From Sepiola atlantica (taxonomy: Eukaryota > Mollusca > Cephalopoda > Sepiida > Sepiolidae): a stretch of 64,000 bases of DNA. Made by a program: the position numbers and the translations under genes. A model generated the notes under the pieces. That model searched no databases. It was not told where the DNA came from and saw nothing but the letters and a program-made list of their open reading frames with translations. The DNA is taken from positions 42,231,576 to 42,295,575 of the forward strand of contig OY744525.1 in the NCBI GenBank assembly GCA_963556195.1, written 5' to 3'. Positions 33,936 to 45,330 of this stretch are shown one piece after another. Numbering within the stretch: position 1 is the first letter of the stretch; each line of letters starts with the position of its first letter.

Positions 33936-35189
33936 TAACTAAAGAAAAGTTGTGGGTTATAACCTCTTCCAATATCATAAGTTTAGACGTATGAAACACT
34001 GTAGTGCTTCATAGCCAGCAGCTCCACTCTTGGATCTAGGCCAATGGTATCATCAGAAGGATAACGTACCAGCGAGTTTCAGCACCTTATCCTCGACTGA
34101 TAACACTGGTACAGTGGCGCCCCTCCACGTTGGAGTTGCCAATACTTGGTAGAATCCTGACTATTGTTTTTTCGTGGCATGTATTTTCTGCATGTGATGT
34201 TATGTTGACGTTTTTTTCTGGTTTCAATAATGAACATCAGATTTCTCTTTCGTTCCAGCTAGGGTCATCCCTTTTCAATCACAACAAAATGGTCGTTTCT
34301 ACTGCTGTTTGTATTTCTGTTGTCATTCTACTTGCTTCTTTACCTTTGAATCCAAATCGGTTTTTGACTAGGTACAGAAATATAGATTTGATAGGATTTG
34401 AACCCAGCATAGCCAATTCTATTTTTCGCAACGATGCCCATTAAACTTATCACAGAAAGATTTGTTGGTTTGGTTGTTAATTTTATTTTGTGATTAATGA
34501 TAAAGCAATGTCTATAGTAAACGATCCAGGGTACTGCTTTCAAGTTTATTGTCTATAACTTTGCAGAATTTTCCCCATATAATTTATTTTTGTAGACCAA
34601 TTCCTTTGTTCTTTTTACTTTTTCATCTTTAGTTTTCTTTTTGCCAAAGGAATTGCTGAAATCATTTCGAAAGTAGACGGATATGGCATTTAGATACGTT
34701 GAAATTACTGCAAAGTTTATTGCAGATGAAGTTAAGAATTTCTATTTAAGAAACATAAATGAGGTATGTAATAAACAGTAGGAAGTAAAAAAAAAACATG
34801 AGAACACTTTTCAGTCAGCTAACATCAACCAGAGGAGTAAAACACCCACCCACTCAATGATGCGACGTATAAGATTCTGAGACACCTCAAACCGATTCAC
34901 GCTCAAGATTCATGAATTCAGAAGAAATAAAACATCTAAAAAGCTTAATTCTCTTTTTTGTGATTATTTTGTTCCCCAAAAGGAAACAGGTTTAGTCCGC
35001 ACGGAACACAATAAAAATGTCAGAAGGAAAACAAAAATGATAAGAGAAGCAGATGTGAAAACTTCATTAATTTAAAATCAAAATTTAATATGAGAATGTA
35101 ACAAATCGAATCCCTAATCAATGAAGTAATTCATCTGAAAATTCAGTCAGGAAACAGTTCACTTTGAAACAATTGGGACACTGTTACAT
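33936..35189. other. No recognised gene
   Basis: Several 60-100 codon frames (for example 34,130-34,444) have no recognisable domain. 34,385-34,420 contains GGATTTGAACCCAGCAT, resembling the reverse strand of a tRNA T arm. Confidence 0.4.
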
Positions 35190-35192
35190 TTT

Positions 35193-35722
35193 TAAACCAT
35201 TCACGAACCGGTTAATTTCTTTAAACCAATCACGAACCGGTTAATTTCTTAAACCAGTTCAGGAATTGGTTCACTTTTTAAACCAGTCCAGGAATTGGTT
35301 CATTTCGTTAAACCATTCACGAACCGGTTCATTTCTTTAAACCATTCACGAACCGGTTCATTTCGTTAAACCAGTTCAGGAATTGGTTCACTTTTTAAAC
35401 CAATTCAGGAATTAGTTCACTTTTTAAACCAGTTCAGGAATTGGTTTATTTCTTTAAACCAGTTCAGGAATTGGTTTATTTCTTTAAACCATTCACGAAC
35501 CGGTTCATTTCTTTAAACCATTCACGAACCGGTTCATTTCTTTAAACCATTCACGAACTGGTTCATTTCGTTAAACCATTCACGAACCGGTTCATTTTTC
35601 AACCATTCACGAACCGATCCATTTCTTAAACCAGTTCAGGAATTGGTTCACTTTTTAAACCAGTTCAGGAATTGGTTCACTTTTTAAACCAGTTCAGGAA
35701 TTGGCCTATTTTGATATAATTC
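35193..35722 (+). repeat. 28/29-bp minisatellite with AACCGGTT palindromes
   Basis: Two unit types occur: AAACCATTCACGAACCGGTT plus CATTTCTTT, and AAACCAGTTCAGGAATTGGT plus TCACTTTTT, about 19 units in total. About seven units hold the perfect palindrome AACCGGTT. Confidence 0.93.
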
Positions 35723-36889
35723 AGGAACTGGTTCTGCATACTTTAATAAGCATTTAATGCAGACCAGTACAAACAAGTTGGATTTTGCCACTGATTTTAT
35801 CCGTGTATTACCTATTGAGCTTTTAAATGTTCATTTTTGAACGTCTTCAGAAATGTTATGCAGTTTCAATTATAAAGAGATACCAAAGCCATTATAATAA
35901 AATAGGATTTTTTCAAGATGTTGGCCTGAAATGTTTTAAATGAATGTAGCTTTATTTTACGTCTTTAATATATAAATATAAATACATGAAAACACTATGT
36001 TTTACCTTCTTCTGCTTGTAAAATATATAAGCAAAACATCTCAGCTTTGTTAAAAGAACTGATGTGCATCAAAACCGATGCTCAATAAAGATTTCACCCC
36101 TTTGTAATTTTCTCAAGAATTTGTAAACAGTTTAGCAATTCAGAGTCTTATGCAAACATTAAAAGCTTTCCAATATGACGCATCACAGAAGAAACCATTT
36201 CCTGTGAGCAGCAAAAGACATAGTTTTCTTAAAAGCAAGTTCTACAATTTTCTCATTTTCAAAGAAAAAGATTTGGCCCTTTCTCCAGCCATCACAACCT
36301 CCTGCTACCCCCGAGCCACCTGCCCGGTCACAACCCTTGACCAACAGTTCTACCAGTCGATCAACACCCCAACTCCTTCCAACAAAACAAGAAAGGGGAT
36401 ACTAAGATCGTCCTCAACCAGCGAGCCATCCCGCTAAACAGCCAATCGAAGTAGTTCACACTCAATCCACGCGAGCTCATTGGCTCGTTAAATAACCTAG
36501 AACACTTTTTCACCCCTGAACGCATTTGGACAAGCACTTTTCCCCTGGACGCACAGAATCGCCACCCATGCGTATTAACCATATAATTAAGTGTCCGACT
36601 GGTTTCTGCTATTAAGTGTCCGAGACCCTTCTCTTCTTTCACACGGACACACACACGCGCGCCTCTTACAGCATTACTCCTATTATTAAAACAAAGATCC
36701 TTCTGTATTGAAGTCTGTGATGGACTCGGGTCGCAAAGGTGGCAAATTTACCCCACAGCTTTGCCAAGGATAGCTCAAGCATCTCCATCTAACCTATCTC
36801 TGATCCGCTTCTCTTGGTTTTCTTAATTTCATCACCACCACAACCCTTGTCCACTTCCCACTTAGTAATGTTTTTTCTTTTATTGCTAT

Positions 36890-36892
<3 letters not shown>
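35723..36892. other. No recognised gene
   Basis: A 95-codon frame at 36,150-36,437 has no recognisable domain. 36,470-36,660 is less AT-rich. Confidence 0.4.

Positions 36893-36982
<90 letters not shown>
36893..36982. repeat. (TA)n tract bordering hammerhead element
   Basis: About 45 TA units ending at the start of a tRNA-like sequence. Confidence 0.97.
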
Positions 36983-36986
<4 letters not shown>

Positions 36987-37055
36987 CGTGTGGTTAAGGC
37001 GTCGGATTTGAGTTGCAAAAATACTCGGAATCCGGGGTTTCGAATCGCATGACCG
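36983..37055 (+). other. Class II tRNA-like sequence, unit 1
   Basis: GGCCGTGTGGTTAAGGCGTC matches the start of tRNA-Leu/Ser (A box, D arm), and GGGGTTTCGAATC matches the B box with one extra T. The acceptor end is missing and the spacing is irregular, so this is a tRNA-derived part and not a tRNA gene. It recurs at 37,332-37,404. Confidence 0.7.
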
Positions 37056-37073
37056 GTAGTGAATAGTCATATC

Positions 37074-37127
37074 TCTAAGCTGATGAGTCCCGATTATTAA
37101 AAAGGACGAAACGTATACGTACATAGA
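37074..37127 (+). ncRNA. Hammerhead ribozyme, type I, unit 1
   Basis: Core CTGATGA (37,080-37,086) and GAAA (37,108-37,111). Stem II is GTCC/GGAC with a 13-nt loop. Stem III is short (A-T, C-G, G-C) with a TATA loop. The cleavage triplet GTA ends at 37,121. Stem I is TCTAAG with CATAGA: five of six pairs, one A-A mismatch; the other copies have TCTATG, which pairs perfectly. All conserved core bases are present, so slow self-cleavage is plausible. Confidence 0.85.
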
Positions 37128-37422
37128 TAATAAACAATAACAAATATTTATTATTATTTGTCGCTCCTAGAAAAAGTAGAGCACTGTAAGTGTAGTATTA
37201 ACACAGCATGACGTCACTAGCTTTAAATGCATCGTTCCTTTCATTCAAAAAAAAAAGAAAGTAGAACGCTCTCAGACGTTAAGCCGTCGATAAAGTGTTA
37301 AAATCATCATAGTTTACTCGCTGTTCAGAATTGGCCGTGTGGTTAAGGCATCAGATTTGAGTTGCAAAAATACTCATAATCCGGGGTTTCGAATCGTATG
37401 ACCGGTAGTGAATAGTTATATC

Positions 37423-37476
37423 TCTATGCTGATGAGTCCCGATTATTAAAAAGGACGAAACGTATACGTACTAATA
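37423..37476 (+). ncRNA. Hammerhead ribozyme, type I, unit 2
   Basis: Same core, stem II and stem III as unit 1 (CTGATGA at 37,429, GAAA at 37,457, GTA at 37,468-37,470). After the cleavage site the sequence is CTAATA instead of CATAGATAATA, so the 3' side of stem I has been lost by a 5-bp deletion. Confidence 0.8.
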
Positions 37477-37486
37477 AACAATAACA

Positions 37487-37490
<4 letters not shown>

Positions 37491-37565
<75 letters not shown>

Positions 37566-37570
37566 AAGAA
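37491..37570. repeat. (TA)n followed by (GA)n
   Basis: (TA)n to about 37,530, then (GA)n to about 37,561. Confidence 0.95.
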
Positions 37571-37669
37571 ATAGCATATATTATAAATTCATTGAAAAAG
37601 AACAATAAAGTGCTCGTTTGTGGGTCCTACAAGAGCTAATATAAAGTATTTATTTAAAAACTATACAGA

Positions 37670-37765
37670 ATGAATCTTCAGCACCATTCAGTAGTCGAAG
37701 ACTTTCAGAAAAATCTTAAACTTTTTCGAACTCTTTGACTACTGAACAGTGCTGAAGATATGATC
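37670..37765. repeat. Short inverted repeat
   Basis: TCTTCAGCACCATTCAGTAG (about 37,677-37,696) pairs with CTACTGAACAGTGCTGAAGA (37,739-37,758) with two mismatches. Confidence 0.75.
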
Positions 37766-37939
37766 TGACAATATAAGACAGTTTCTACCTCAAAAACAGC
37801 ATGTCCAGACCGATAAAACCCCAGTACACTAAACTGACACTGTAATGTAGAGTTTTTAAATAAAATGCCGAAAGTACTCAACTCTTTTTAGAGAAAGGTA
37901 TGGCTTTACCAATAGAAGAAAGTATATATTTACGGTCCC

Positions 37940-38420
37940 GAATTTAGGCTAAATCATAATTACCCCTAACTAAAATAAGATTTCAAATATTGAAACTAGA
38001 AAAAACTAGTAATTGTAGAGCTAAAAATAATTGCCTATTAAATAATAATTGCATGAAAAATGATGTAGTTTATAGCTGTGTTGTTAAATCCAATAACAGT
38101 AATAATAGCAATAATAATGATAAAAATATATTTACTTATATTGGATTCACTGCATCAAAAATTAAACAAAGGCTTTCTTCACAATTCCCTTAATGATGAT
38201 AGATACACTAATTCAACTTCTCTTTCTAAATAATACAACTTTGATATTTTACAAAATGTTCAATTCTTAAAAAAGCAGAATCTTATAAACCTTGATTTAA
38301 GTATTGTAATCAGTGTATAACAGAAGCATTATCTATTATGAAAATTAAAACTAATCTGCTTAATGTAAAATCGGAAATTATTTTGTCTTGTTTGCATAAA
38401 AGAAAATAATAATACAATCA
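37940..38420 (+). pseudogene. Penelope-like element C-terminus, second family
   Basis: The frame at 37,990-38,193 reads NCRAKNNCLLNNNCMKNDVV (Cys-rich linker) and then FTYIGFTASKIKQRLSSQF (GIY-YIG variant T-Y-I-G with the conserved Arg). After a frameshift the plus strand continues with NSLNDDRYTNSTSLSK, CNQCITEALSIM, KTNLLNVKSEIIL and SCLHKRK, the usual end of Penelope-like proteins. It differs from the family at 17.4-18.6 kb. The reverse transcriptase part is not preserved upstream. Confidence 0.8.
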
Positions 38421-39252
38421 ATTTAAGATAAAACTGAGTCTAACTCAAACTTAATAAAAACTAACAAAATTTGCATAAATAACCTTGATGTATATATAAA
38501 CATACAGTTATCTATTATTATATAAACATACAGTTATCTATTAGTAGAAATCAATTAATTATTTCCTTCATATAATGGTAAATAAATTTATATAATACAT
38601 AAATAATATAAAAAACATATTAATATTACTATAATAGCTAACATTATGTAAAACTTTTATTTTTTATCAGATATAGATAAACATATATAAAAAAAATTAA
38701 TACATTTTCAAGTAATTTATTTTAGTTTCAGGATTGTTTGAATAACTTACCCGTTGCAGAACAAGGGGAATAATTCAACTACTAGTAAATTGATACTTAT
38801 CTCCCTTAGATCTAAATTTAATTAACAAAAACTGTAAAGGAATAAAAATATAATTAACTTTCTTTAGTTATCAGAACTTTCTAATTACTGAGGTATTAAA
38901 AAGAGCAATTAAAAAATATTAACTATATTTCTTTTAGGATTTCTAATAGAGATAATTTCAAAGATTTTGACTATAAAAGAGGCTTTAAAAGGATAATTTT
39001 AAAAAATTAAAACAAAAATGTGACAATTGAATAATTTATTTTTTATATAAATGGAGTTATTATTTATGATGTTTTTTTTTTCTGAAGAGAAGTCACTTTA
39101 ATTTTTATTTTAAACTTTGGTAAAAAGGAAGAAAAATGATCAATCAGAATCTTGTTTTAGTTATGATATGAGTTTCTGGAGTGAATTGATTTTGAAACAA
39201 TTGTAAAAAAGATTATACTATGAATTTCTTTTGAATTTAGCTGAGAAAGCTA

Positions 39253-39255
<3 letters not shown>
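38421..39255. other. Very AT-rich, no gene
   Basis: No frame, RNA or tandem repeat is recognised. Confidence 0.5.

Positions 39256-39258
<3 letters not shown>

Positions 39259-39343
<85 letters not shown>
39259..39343. repeat. (TA)n tract
   Basis: About 42 TA units. Confidence 0.97.
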
Positions 39344-39349
<6 letters not shown>

Positions 39350-39499
39350 GGAAGTTTCTCAACCATTAAAACTATATATAAAAAAATATATATAAAAAAA
39401 AAAAAAATAAATAAATAAAAAAACTTATAGTCTCAAGTCTTTCAGTGGAAAATCACTCATGTAAGTCAATTTATTTTTTACAGTTATTATATTAGTTAG

Positions 39500-39760
39500 T
39501 TTCTAACACTATTTTAAGGGATCATCAGTTGTTTACCATGAAAAACTGTTTCGGGAATTTAATATATATATATTTATTTATTTATGTATATACACATATT
39601 ATAATGTGATATAACATATTGTGTATATATCTTCAGTATTTATTTAAACAGTGCTCAATATGTGAGTAGAGGTTAGTAGTAGTAGTATGAAAATATATGG
39701 TAACTAAGCTACACAAAGGCGTCCATGTTTCATTCCAAGAGATGATTATCAGGCTCCCTC
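39500..39760. mobile_element. Penelope-type terminal sequences
   Basis: 39,640-39,720 contains CAGTATTTATTTAAACAGTG, GAAAATATATGGTAACTAAG and CTACACAAAGGCG, shared with 15.0, 17.0, 18.6 and 63.3 kb. Minus strand 39,515-39,545 contains AACTGATGATCCCTT, and 39,710-39,755 contains CCTGATAATCATC...ATGAAAC; both look like degenerate hammerhead cores. Confidence 0.5.
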
Positions 39761-39774
39761 TTTCTTTCTCTCTT

Positions 39775-39911
<137 letters not shown>

Positions 39912-40960
39912 TCAGTAACACTGCTTTCAGTGAAAGCAGAAAAGTTCATCTGGGACACCTGCCTTACATTCCCACTCTCATCATTTTAGCTAATTACTTA
40001 CAGATTCCAGTTGCCCAAAACTACTGTTTTGACCCAATATGACGAAAATATGTTCTTGTCAACTGCTTCCCTTCCTCACCCCAAACCTTTTCTTGATTAG
40101 AGCTCAGAACTGGTTTTAAAAACCGGTTTTCATATGATGATCACTAAAACCGAAACCGATTTGCCAAAACCGATTTTAATGTTTGTAGTTTCTGCTTTCT
40201 GTAAAAGATTTCTCTATTCTTTTCCTTTGAAGAAATATCGTTGTAATTTTAATCAAGCAGCCTTTAGCTAGCTGAGTGCTGTCTGTTTCATTTGAACAGA
40301 TCGTAATTTTCTATTTTGGTTGCACTCTTGTCACAAAGGCATTTTTCTATTATGGTGATTGGTGCTTTTATATAAATATTTTATGCACATTCATTCCTCT
40401 ACAATAATATCAAATGTCATAGCCTACAAAAGCATAAAATTAAAATACCATAGACTTGATTACTCTATGCTGAAAATGGCGCAAAACTGAAAATAATTCA
40501 CCAATTTAATGTGAATATTTACAATACGGATCATATTTTAAAGTTTTACATCCTTGCACACTATCTTCGAATTTCTATAAGTTCCATTAGGGGATTTTTT
40601 TTTTTGGCTATAAGCTTGAATAATGCAATCACCCACCTGTTTCGCTGGAAACTTTAAAGATAATAAATTTTTCCAAATTATTTTTGTGATAATCTGAAAG
40701 TTTAACCCTTTTATTCATACTGTTTTTCCACAAGAACAAATAAAAAAAGTTGTCACAAAGTATCATACATTTTTATTTGACCAATTGTTTTTTGTTCTTG
40801 CGAGAGTCAGGGACACCGAGGAATACGTTTTGCCTCCATTATTAGTCATTATGAACCTTTTCAGAAGTCAGCTGAACTTGAAGGTACGTGGTTCAAGAAG
40901 AAATTAGATCAGATATGTAGAATTTCTGTAAAAAAAAACAGACATTAAACTTTTGCGTCT
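39912..40960. other. No recognised gene
   Basis: 40,112-40,176 has several AACCGRTTT-like words. No protein domain is seen. Confidence 0.4.
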
Positions 40961-40964
40961 AATC

Positions 40965-41300
40965 GATATAGAAACATAGAAACATAGATGAATTCTGGTA
41001 GAAGGACATGAGTCGTCCTATGGCACCATCTCCTTGTCTTCATCTTTGTATGCGTCCAGTGATGACAGCAGCCTTATAGTTGAATTTGATTTCTTGGTCA
41101 ATCCAGAACTTATCCAACCGCTTCTCAAATATCTTTACAGTTTCGGCTTCAATTACACTTGATGGCAATCTATTCCACAAATCCACACAGCGATGGCTGA
41201 ATGAATATTTTTTTCAGGTTCAAACGTGCCTGCTTCTTGTAAAGCATCTGACTGTGTCCCCTGTTTCCCACTCTTGTATCAATTCATTTAAAAAAAAATT
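40965..41300 (-). pseudogene. LINE C-terminal relic, HRCVDLWN family
   Basis: The minus strand reads FSHRCVDLWNRLPSSVIEAE, then TVKIFEKRLDKFWIDQEIKF, then NYKAAVITGRIQ. This is the C-terminal segment F..R.V.LWN.LP..V..A.....F...LD.FW, common to CR1/Jockey-type LINE proteins. The first part is frameshifted and the 3' end has two GAAACATAG units (about 40,970-40,988), as in LINE 3' tails. Confidence 0.8.
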
Positions 41301-41639
41301 TGGGGGCAGGGACGTCAAAAACGTTGGGGACGAGGGGGGGGTGGAGGCGTACTGCCCTAAGTCCAAAAAAAAATGTTTTTAACCAGTTTTACAAACGACT
41401 ATTACTCGGTTTTGAGAAATATCGTTTTTTGTTTGTTGGTTTTGTATGCATGTGGACCCTACTACCTACTGCCTCCAACCAGATAGGGTGGGGCCCTTTT
41501 GTACCAGGACGTAAAATCTTTCTTAATAAGATAATTCTGAAAATAAAAACATCACCATTCAAGCTGATATCCCTCATCGTTATATTCGTTATATTCGGCT
41601 TAACGCCCGTTTTACATCTTAGTATGTATTGGGCGTCTT
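41301..41639. other. No recognised gene
   Basis: The 116-codon frame at 41,300-41,650 has no recognisable domain. Confidence 0.4.
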
Positions 41640-41945
41640 TAAGAAATTGACTTTCAAACTAACCTATCTCTGGAAAGGTCTTTATTTATCCCACTTTCTC
41701 TCAAGTCTATTTTTATCATTCCCCCCCCCCCATGTTTTCCTTGACCTTTCATTGTGATCGACCCTGCTACTTTAACTGTTCTACATCCACTAATCCAAGA
41801 ACTTTCATCGATTCTTTCAACATAGCCACACCATCGAACTCTCCTGTTCTGCACACATCTCCCTATACGGTCCAGACCTATACTCTCCCTATTCCTAATG
41901 TTATTATTTACTATAAAGCTCACATTAATCTTCATTTGGCAGAAT
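41640..41945 (-). pseudogene. LINE C-terminal relic, same family as 25.5 kb
   Basis: The minus-strand frame has SIGLDRIGRCVQNRRVRWCG, then YVERIDESSWISGCRTV and IDLRESGINKDLSRDRLV. It matches the end of 25,535-26,330 and 1,725-2,110. A C-rich run at 41,720-41,730 disrupts the KKTWKEV motif. Confidence 0.8.
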
Positions 41946-42308
41946 TTCTGACAGGGGACATAATTACAGGGTTACTTTATTGAATCCTCACAATCAGGTT
42001 CCATTCTTTGACATAATCAGCAGTCATTTTTTCTTTTGAGATTCACCTTGCTTGGCACTGTTTGACCATTTTATAGCATTCAATGGACCATAAAACCAAG
42101 CTTAGTCATTTCAGAACATAAGGTTCGGTTTGTCGCTTTTAAGGCATGGTAACCATTTCTATCATTTTTTTTTATGAAAAATAATCTTAATCAAAACATA
42201 AATCATACTATTTTTGTCTGAGCCCAGTATTGATTGCCGTTTTGATCCAGAGTTTAGCGAAAGTTCATACGTTTTCCTAGTGTGTTAGTAAATGCGACCA
42301 ATCTGACA

Positions 42309-42310
<2 letters not shown>
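41946..42310. other. No recognised gene
   Basis: No domain, RNA or tandem repeat is seen. Confidence 0.4.
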
Positions 42311-42370
<60 letters not shown>

Positions 42371-42373
<3 letters not shown>

Positions 42374-43001
42374 AAAATAAAAATGGAATAAAGAATAAGC
42401 AAATCAACAACTATCAAAAATAAACTCAAAAACACATATTGAATAGTTCTACCAAAATATTTCGATTGTTAAAATACAATCATCATCAATTGGTAGCAGA
42501 ACTTTAATTAAAAACAGAAAAGTTTTCAAATTTATACAAAGAACGCAATTTGGGGAAAAAATAGTCACGTGTAATAAACAGTAGGAATGGAGAAAGAAAG
42601 AAAGAAATGTTAAAAAAAAGAAAAAGAAAGAACAAAATCAGCAGTTGGCATATAAACGTCGATCGGAAACGCTGTAAGTTAATAAATTAGTAGTAATTTA
42701 AAATGACAGCAAGGAATTAAACCAATAAGGAGGAGGAGGAGGAGGAGGAGGAGGAGGAAGACGGACTCAAAGTAGTAGAAGTTATCCGTTATCATATTGG
42801 TTTAGGTTCATTTCGATTAGAATCGATCTGGCAGAAGATGTAGAGATATTATAGAATTTAATTAAAGTTCTGCTACCAATTGATGATGATTGTATTTTAA
42901 CAATCGAAATATTTTGGTAGAACTATTCAATATGTGTTTTTGAGTTTATTTTTGCTAGTTGTTGATTTGCTTATCCTTTATTCCATTTTCATTTTTACAT
43001 T
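42371..43001. repeat. Long inverted repeat, arms about 143 bp, flanked by (TA)n
   Basis: Arms are 42,371-42,514 and 42,859-43,001, nearly identical in reverse; (TA)n lies outside both arms (42,311-42,370 and 43,033-43,086). Each arm holds TTGATGATGATTGTATTTTA followed by ACAATCGAAAT, a hammerhead-like core whose stem II pairs (GATTGT/ACAATC) but whose first C is a T. The layout suggests two Penelope-type ends facing each other. A (GGA)n tract lies in the spacer (42,729-42,758). Confidence 0.85.
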
Positions 43002-43028
43002 TTGTCTGAAACATTGTTTCTTTTATTC

Positions 43029-43091
<63 letters not shown>

Positions 43092-43259
43092 AAATGTAAT
43101 CGCCTCGCTTGGATGCTTGAATAAGGCCGTAGGGTCGAAATAAATTATTGCACCGGTGATTATGTGATTCCGTGTTACTTTACTTTATTTTATTCTTGCT
43201 CTGTTTATTACATTGAGTTCTCGCACTCGGATTTCTTTCTGGAATTTATTTCACTCTAA

Positions 43260-43338
<79 letters not shown>
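43260..43338. repeat. (TA)n tract
   Basis: About 38 TA units. Confidence 0.97.
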
Positions 43339-43343
<5 letters not shown>

Positions 43344-43389
43344 ATAAATTATAATAAACTTGTAAAATATGTAACTTTACATTTGTTTC

Positions 43390-44240
43390 ATTATTTCAAC
43401 AATATATACACAGGTGAATTCTGTCAACGGGTACTTTTCTCAAAGGCTGATTATGTAAATCACCTGAAGAAACACGAAAGAATACGAACCCACAATATTT
43501 TCCAAAGACATGGGTGGACAACAAGCGTGATGTGTGGTAGGGTCTGTAGAATCATCTCTGAGCTCAAAAGACACATGGCCGTACAAAGAAAAGAGTTCTC
43601 AAAAGACAACCCAATAAATTCTGTAGAAAGTATGATTTATGTCTGCCACTTGTGTTGATCTGTATCTGAGCTAAAGCGTCATGGCTGAAGAAAAGATGAC
43701 AGTGGAAAAACATGATCGAACAGTAATCATCTGTGAGTCATGTATAAGTACGTAGGTATTTATGATGGTTGGTAGTAATGCAGAACACCGGAATGGTGAA
43801 AGAAAGTATGAACGAAAACAAACAATCGGAGATAGTTGCGAATCTTCACAAAATCTATTTATTTTTCAAAAGATCTTTCACGTATCAAATCAGTAAATAT
43901 GAGACTTACTGCTTCAAGGATGTCTACAAGCACGATATGAAGGCTTGCTCAATTGACATTAATACATGGGAAGCGTCTGCAGCTGACAGACCTGCTTGGA
44001 GGAAACAGATACGTGAGGGAATGATCATCAGTGAGAAGACCCTCCACGATGAAAACGCTGCGAAGAGAGCTAGGAGAAGAGCGAACCTACAGGCAGACCA
44101 ACAAGCCGAGGTGACATATTACACAACAGCTTTCGTATGTCAAGACTGTAGTAGACCATGCAAATCAAGAATTGGTCTCTACAGTCACACAAAAAGATGC
44201 ACACAAACAACATCCCAACATGGTGCTGATCCATAGTCGT
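43390..44240 (+). pseudogene. LINE C-terminal region with zinc fingers
   Basis: The first part (43,400-43,680) has zinc-finger-like segments: FCQRVLFSKADYVNHLKKHE, CGRVCRIISELKRHM and CHLC...SELKRH. The second (43,860-44,236) reads ETYCFKDVYKHDMKACSIDI, NTWEASAADRPAWRKQ, then AFVCQDCSRPCKSRIGLYSH and TKRC, closing with a stop. The motif (Y)KD..KRD.K...ID...WE..A.DR..WR followed by F.C..C.R.C.SRIGL.SH.R.C is the typical end of a widespread LINE family in molluscs and other animals, so these fingers are not a host transcription factor. Upstream reverse transcriptase is missing, and internal stops occur in the first part. Confidence 0.8.
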
Positions 44241-44368
44241 TGCGACTGACAGATGCCAATACATATACTGCTAAATATTAATCAAAATATCTGGGATGGT
44301 GCAACAACATTGTTTAATAATTTTGGGAGAAACACTCCTCTTCTAAAGAAAAGGAATACAAAAGTGGA

Positions 44369-44410
44369 ACCGTCAAACGGAGTGAAGAATTCTTCACTCT
44401 GCTTGACGGT
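44369..44410. repeat. 42-bp loopless palindrome
   Basis: Centred on GAAGAATTCTTC; the outer halves pair at 19 of 21 positions (ACCGTCAA with TTGACGGT). It could form a cruciform. Confidence 0.85.
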
Positions 44411-44799
44411 GTCACAAGTTCACAAGGCTATAACATTTGTATGAGAAGTAAAAAATATCTCGATATGGATGGAGCAACGTACCATTGAAGTAAACACAAC
44501 TCAAAAGGGTACTCATCATTTGGAAAATATTGGCGCTGGTTTGTTAAGTGATCATCCCATTCGTAATCATGTTTCATGGAGTTTTCCTTCAATCTTATAA
44601 ATCGATCTCTATTTATTTGCTTCTACATGAAGCCAGGATGTGAGAAAAAGTCAAGATTAATGTGGGGTGTAGTCATTCCTGAATGGAACAAAGGTGAGTG
44701 ATCATGGCCCAGTTTGGGGGAGCTCTTCACAGCTCTCTTAAGCCTCTTAGCTCCTCTTCAATTTTAACTTTACCTAAATATATTTTACACTTTTATTGC

Positions 44800-45330
44800 A
44801 CTCAGTTGAACTTTTACTGTAGTCAGATTGGGTGTGGGTGCATACAAATAATGTTGAAACGGGAAAATTTCCACGTTAGGTTACATTAAGCAGAGAAGTG
44901 GAAATTTCCATCAGAAGTTAAAGATTAGAACTAGAGCTACTTGTCATGATATGACGTCATGAACAGGAAGTCGAGAGTTAGACGTGGCGAAGAAAAAAGA
45001 AAAATCCTCCTCTTCGGACAGACGAGCTGATTGGATTCAAACGTCTTTTTCGAAGTTCTGTCTTCATTCGCCTCTTCCCCTGGGGATGGAAAGCTTATTT
45101 AATATGTAATAAGATTGAAACATTGAAGATCAAATATGCTGTTGCCATTCCTTTTTTTATTTGTTACCTTATTACAGAACCAAAGGAAAGAGGAAGAGAT
45201 GATAATGATAATACCGACTTAACAATGGAAAAGAAGAGAAAGAAGAAGAGAGACACAACTATATATTGTACCAACCACTTAAAACGTGTCAATGAGAGAC
45301 TCGGTTGTTTTCTCTCAATGAAAAACCGCT
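44800..45330 (+). mobile_element. Dispersed repeat F, copy 3
   Basis: Contains TTAGGTTACATTAAGCAGAG, GGAAATTTCCATCAGAAGTT and GTCAATGAGAGACTCGGTTG, in the same order as copies 1 and 4. Confidence 0.6.

Larger units (their letters stand above)
36983..37490 (+). mobile_element. tRNA-like plus hammerhead element, head-to-tail dimer (period 349 bp)
   Basis: Unit 1 starts at 36,983 and unit 2 at 37,332, both with GGCCGTGTGGTTAAGGC. The order in each unit is tRNA-like sequence, AGTGAATAGT spacer, hammerhead ribozyme, TAATAAACAATAACAAATAT. Unit 1 continues with about 190 bp also present in the copy at 26.6-26.9 kb; unit 2 stops after the ribozyme at a (TA)n tract. Two ribozyme cores exactly 349 bp apart in one orientation is the expected layout of a retrozyme-like element, whose RNA is cut at both sites to release a unit-length RNA. 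Hammerheads are known in Penelope-like elements and in retrozymes; the tRNA-like part directly upstream is the unusual aspect. Confidence 0.85.

Noticed and set aside
43400..43660. Host C2H2 zinc finger gene
   Set aside because: The fingers are irregular and lead into the typical C-terminus of a LINE ORF2 protein.
44369..44410. Rho-independent terminator or histone-type hairpin
   Set aside because: The palindrome has no loop, no T run and no histone-like flank; it is reported only as a palindrome.
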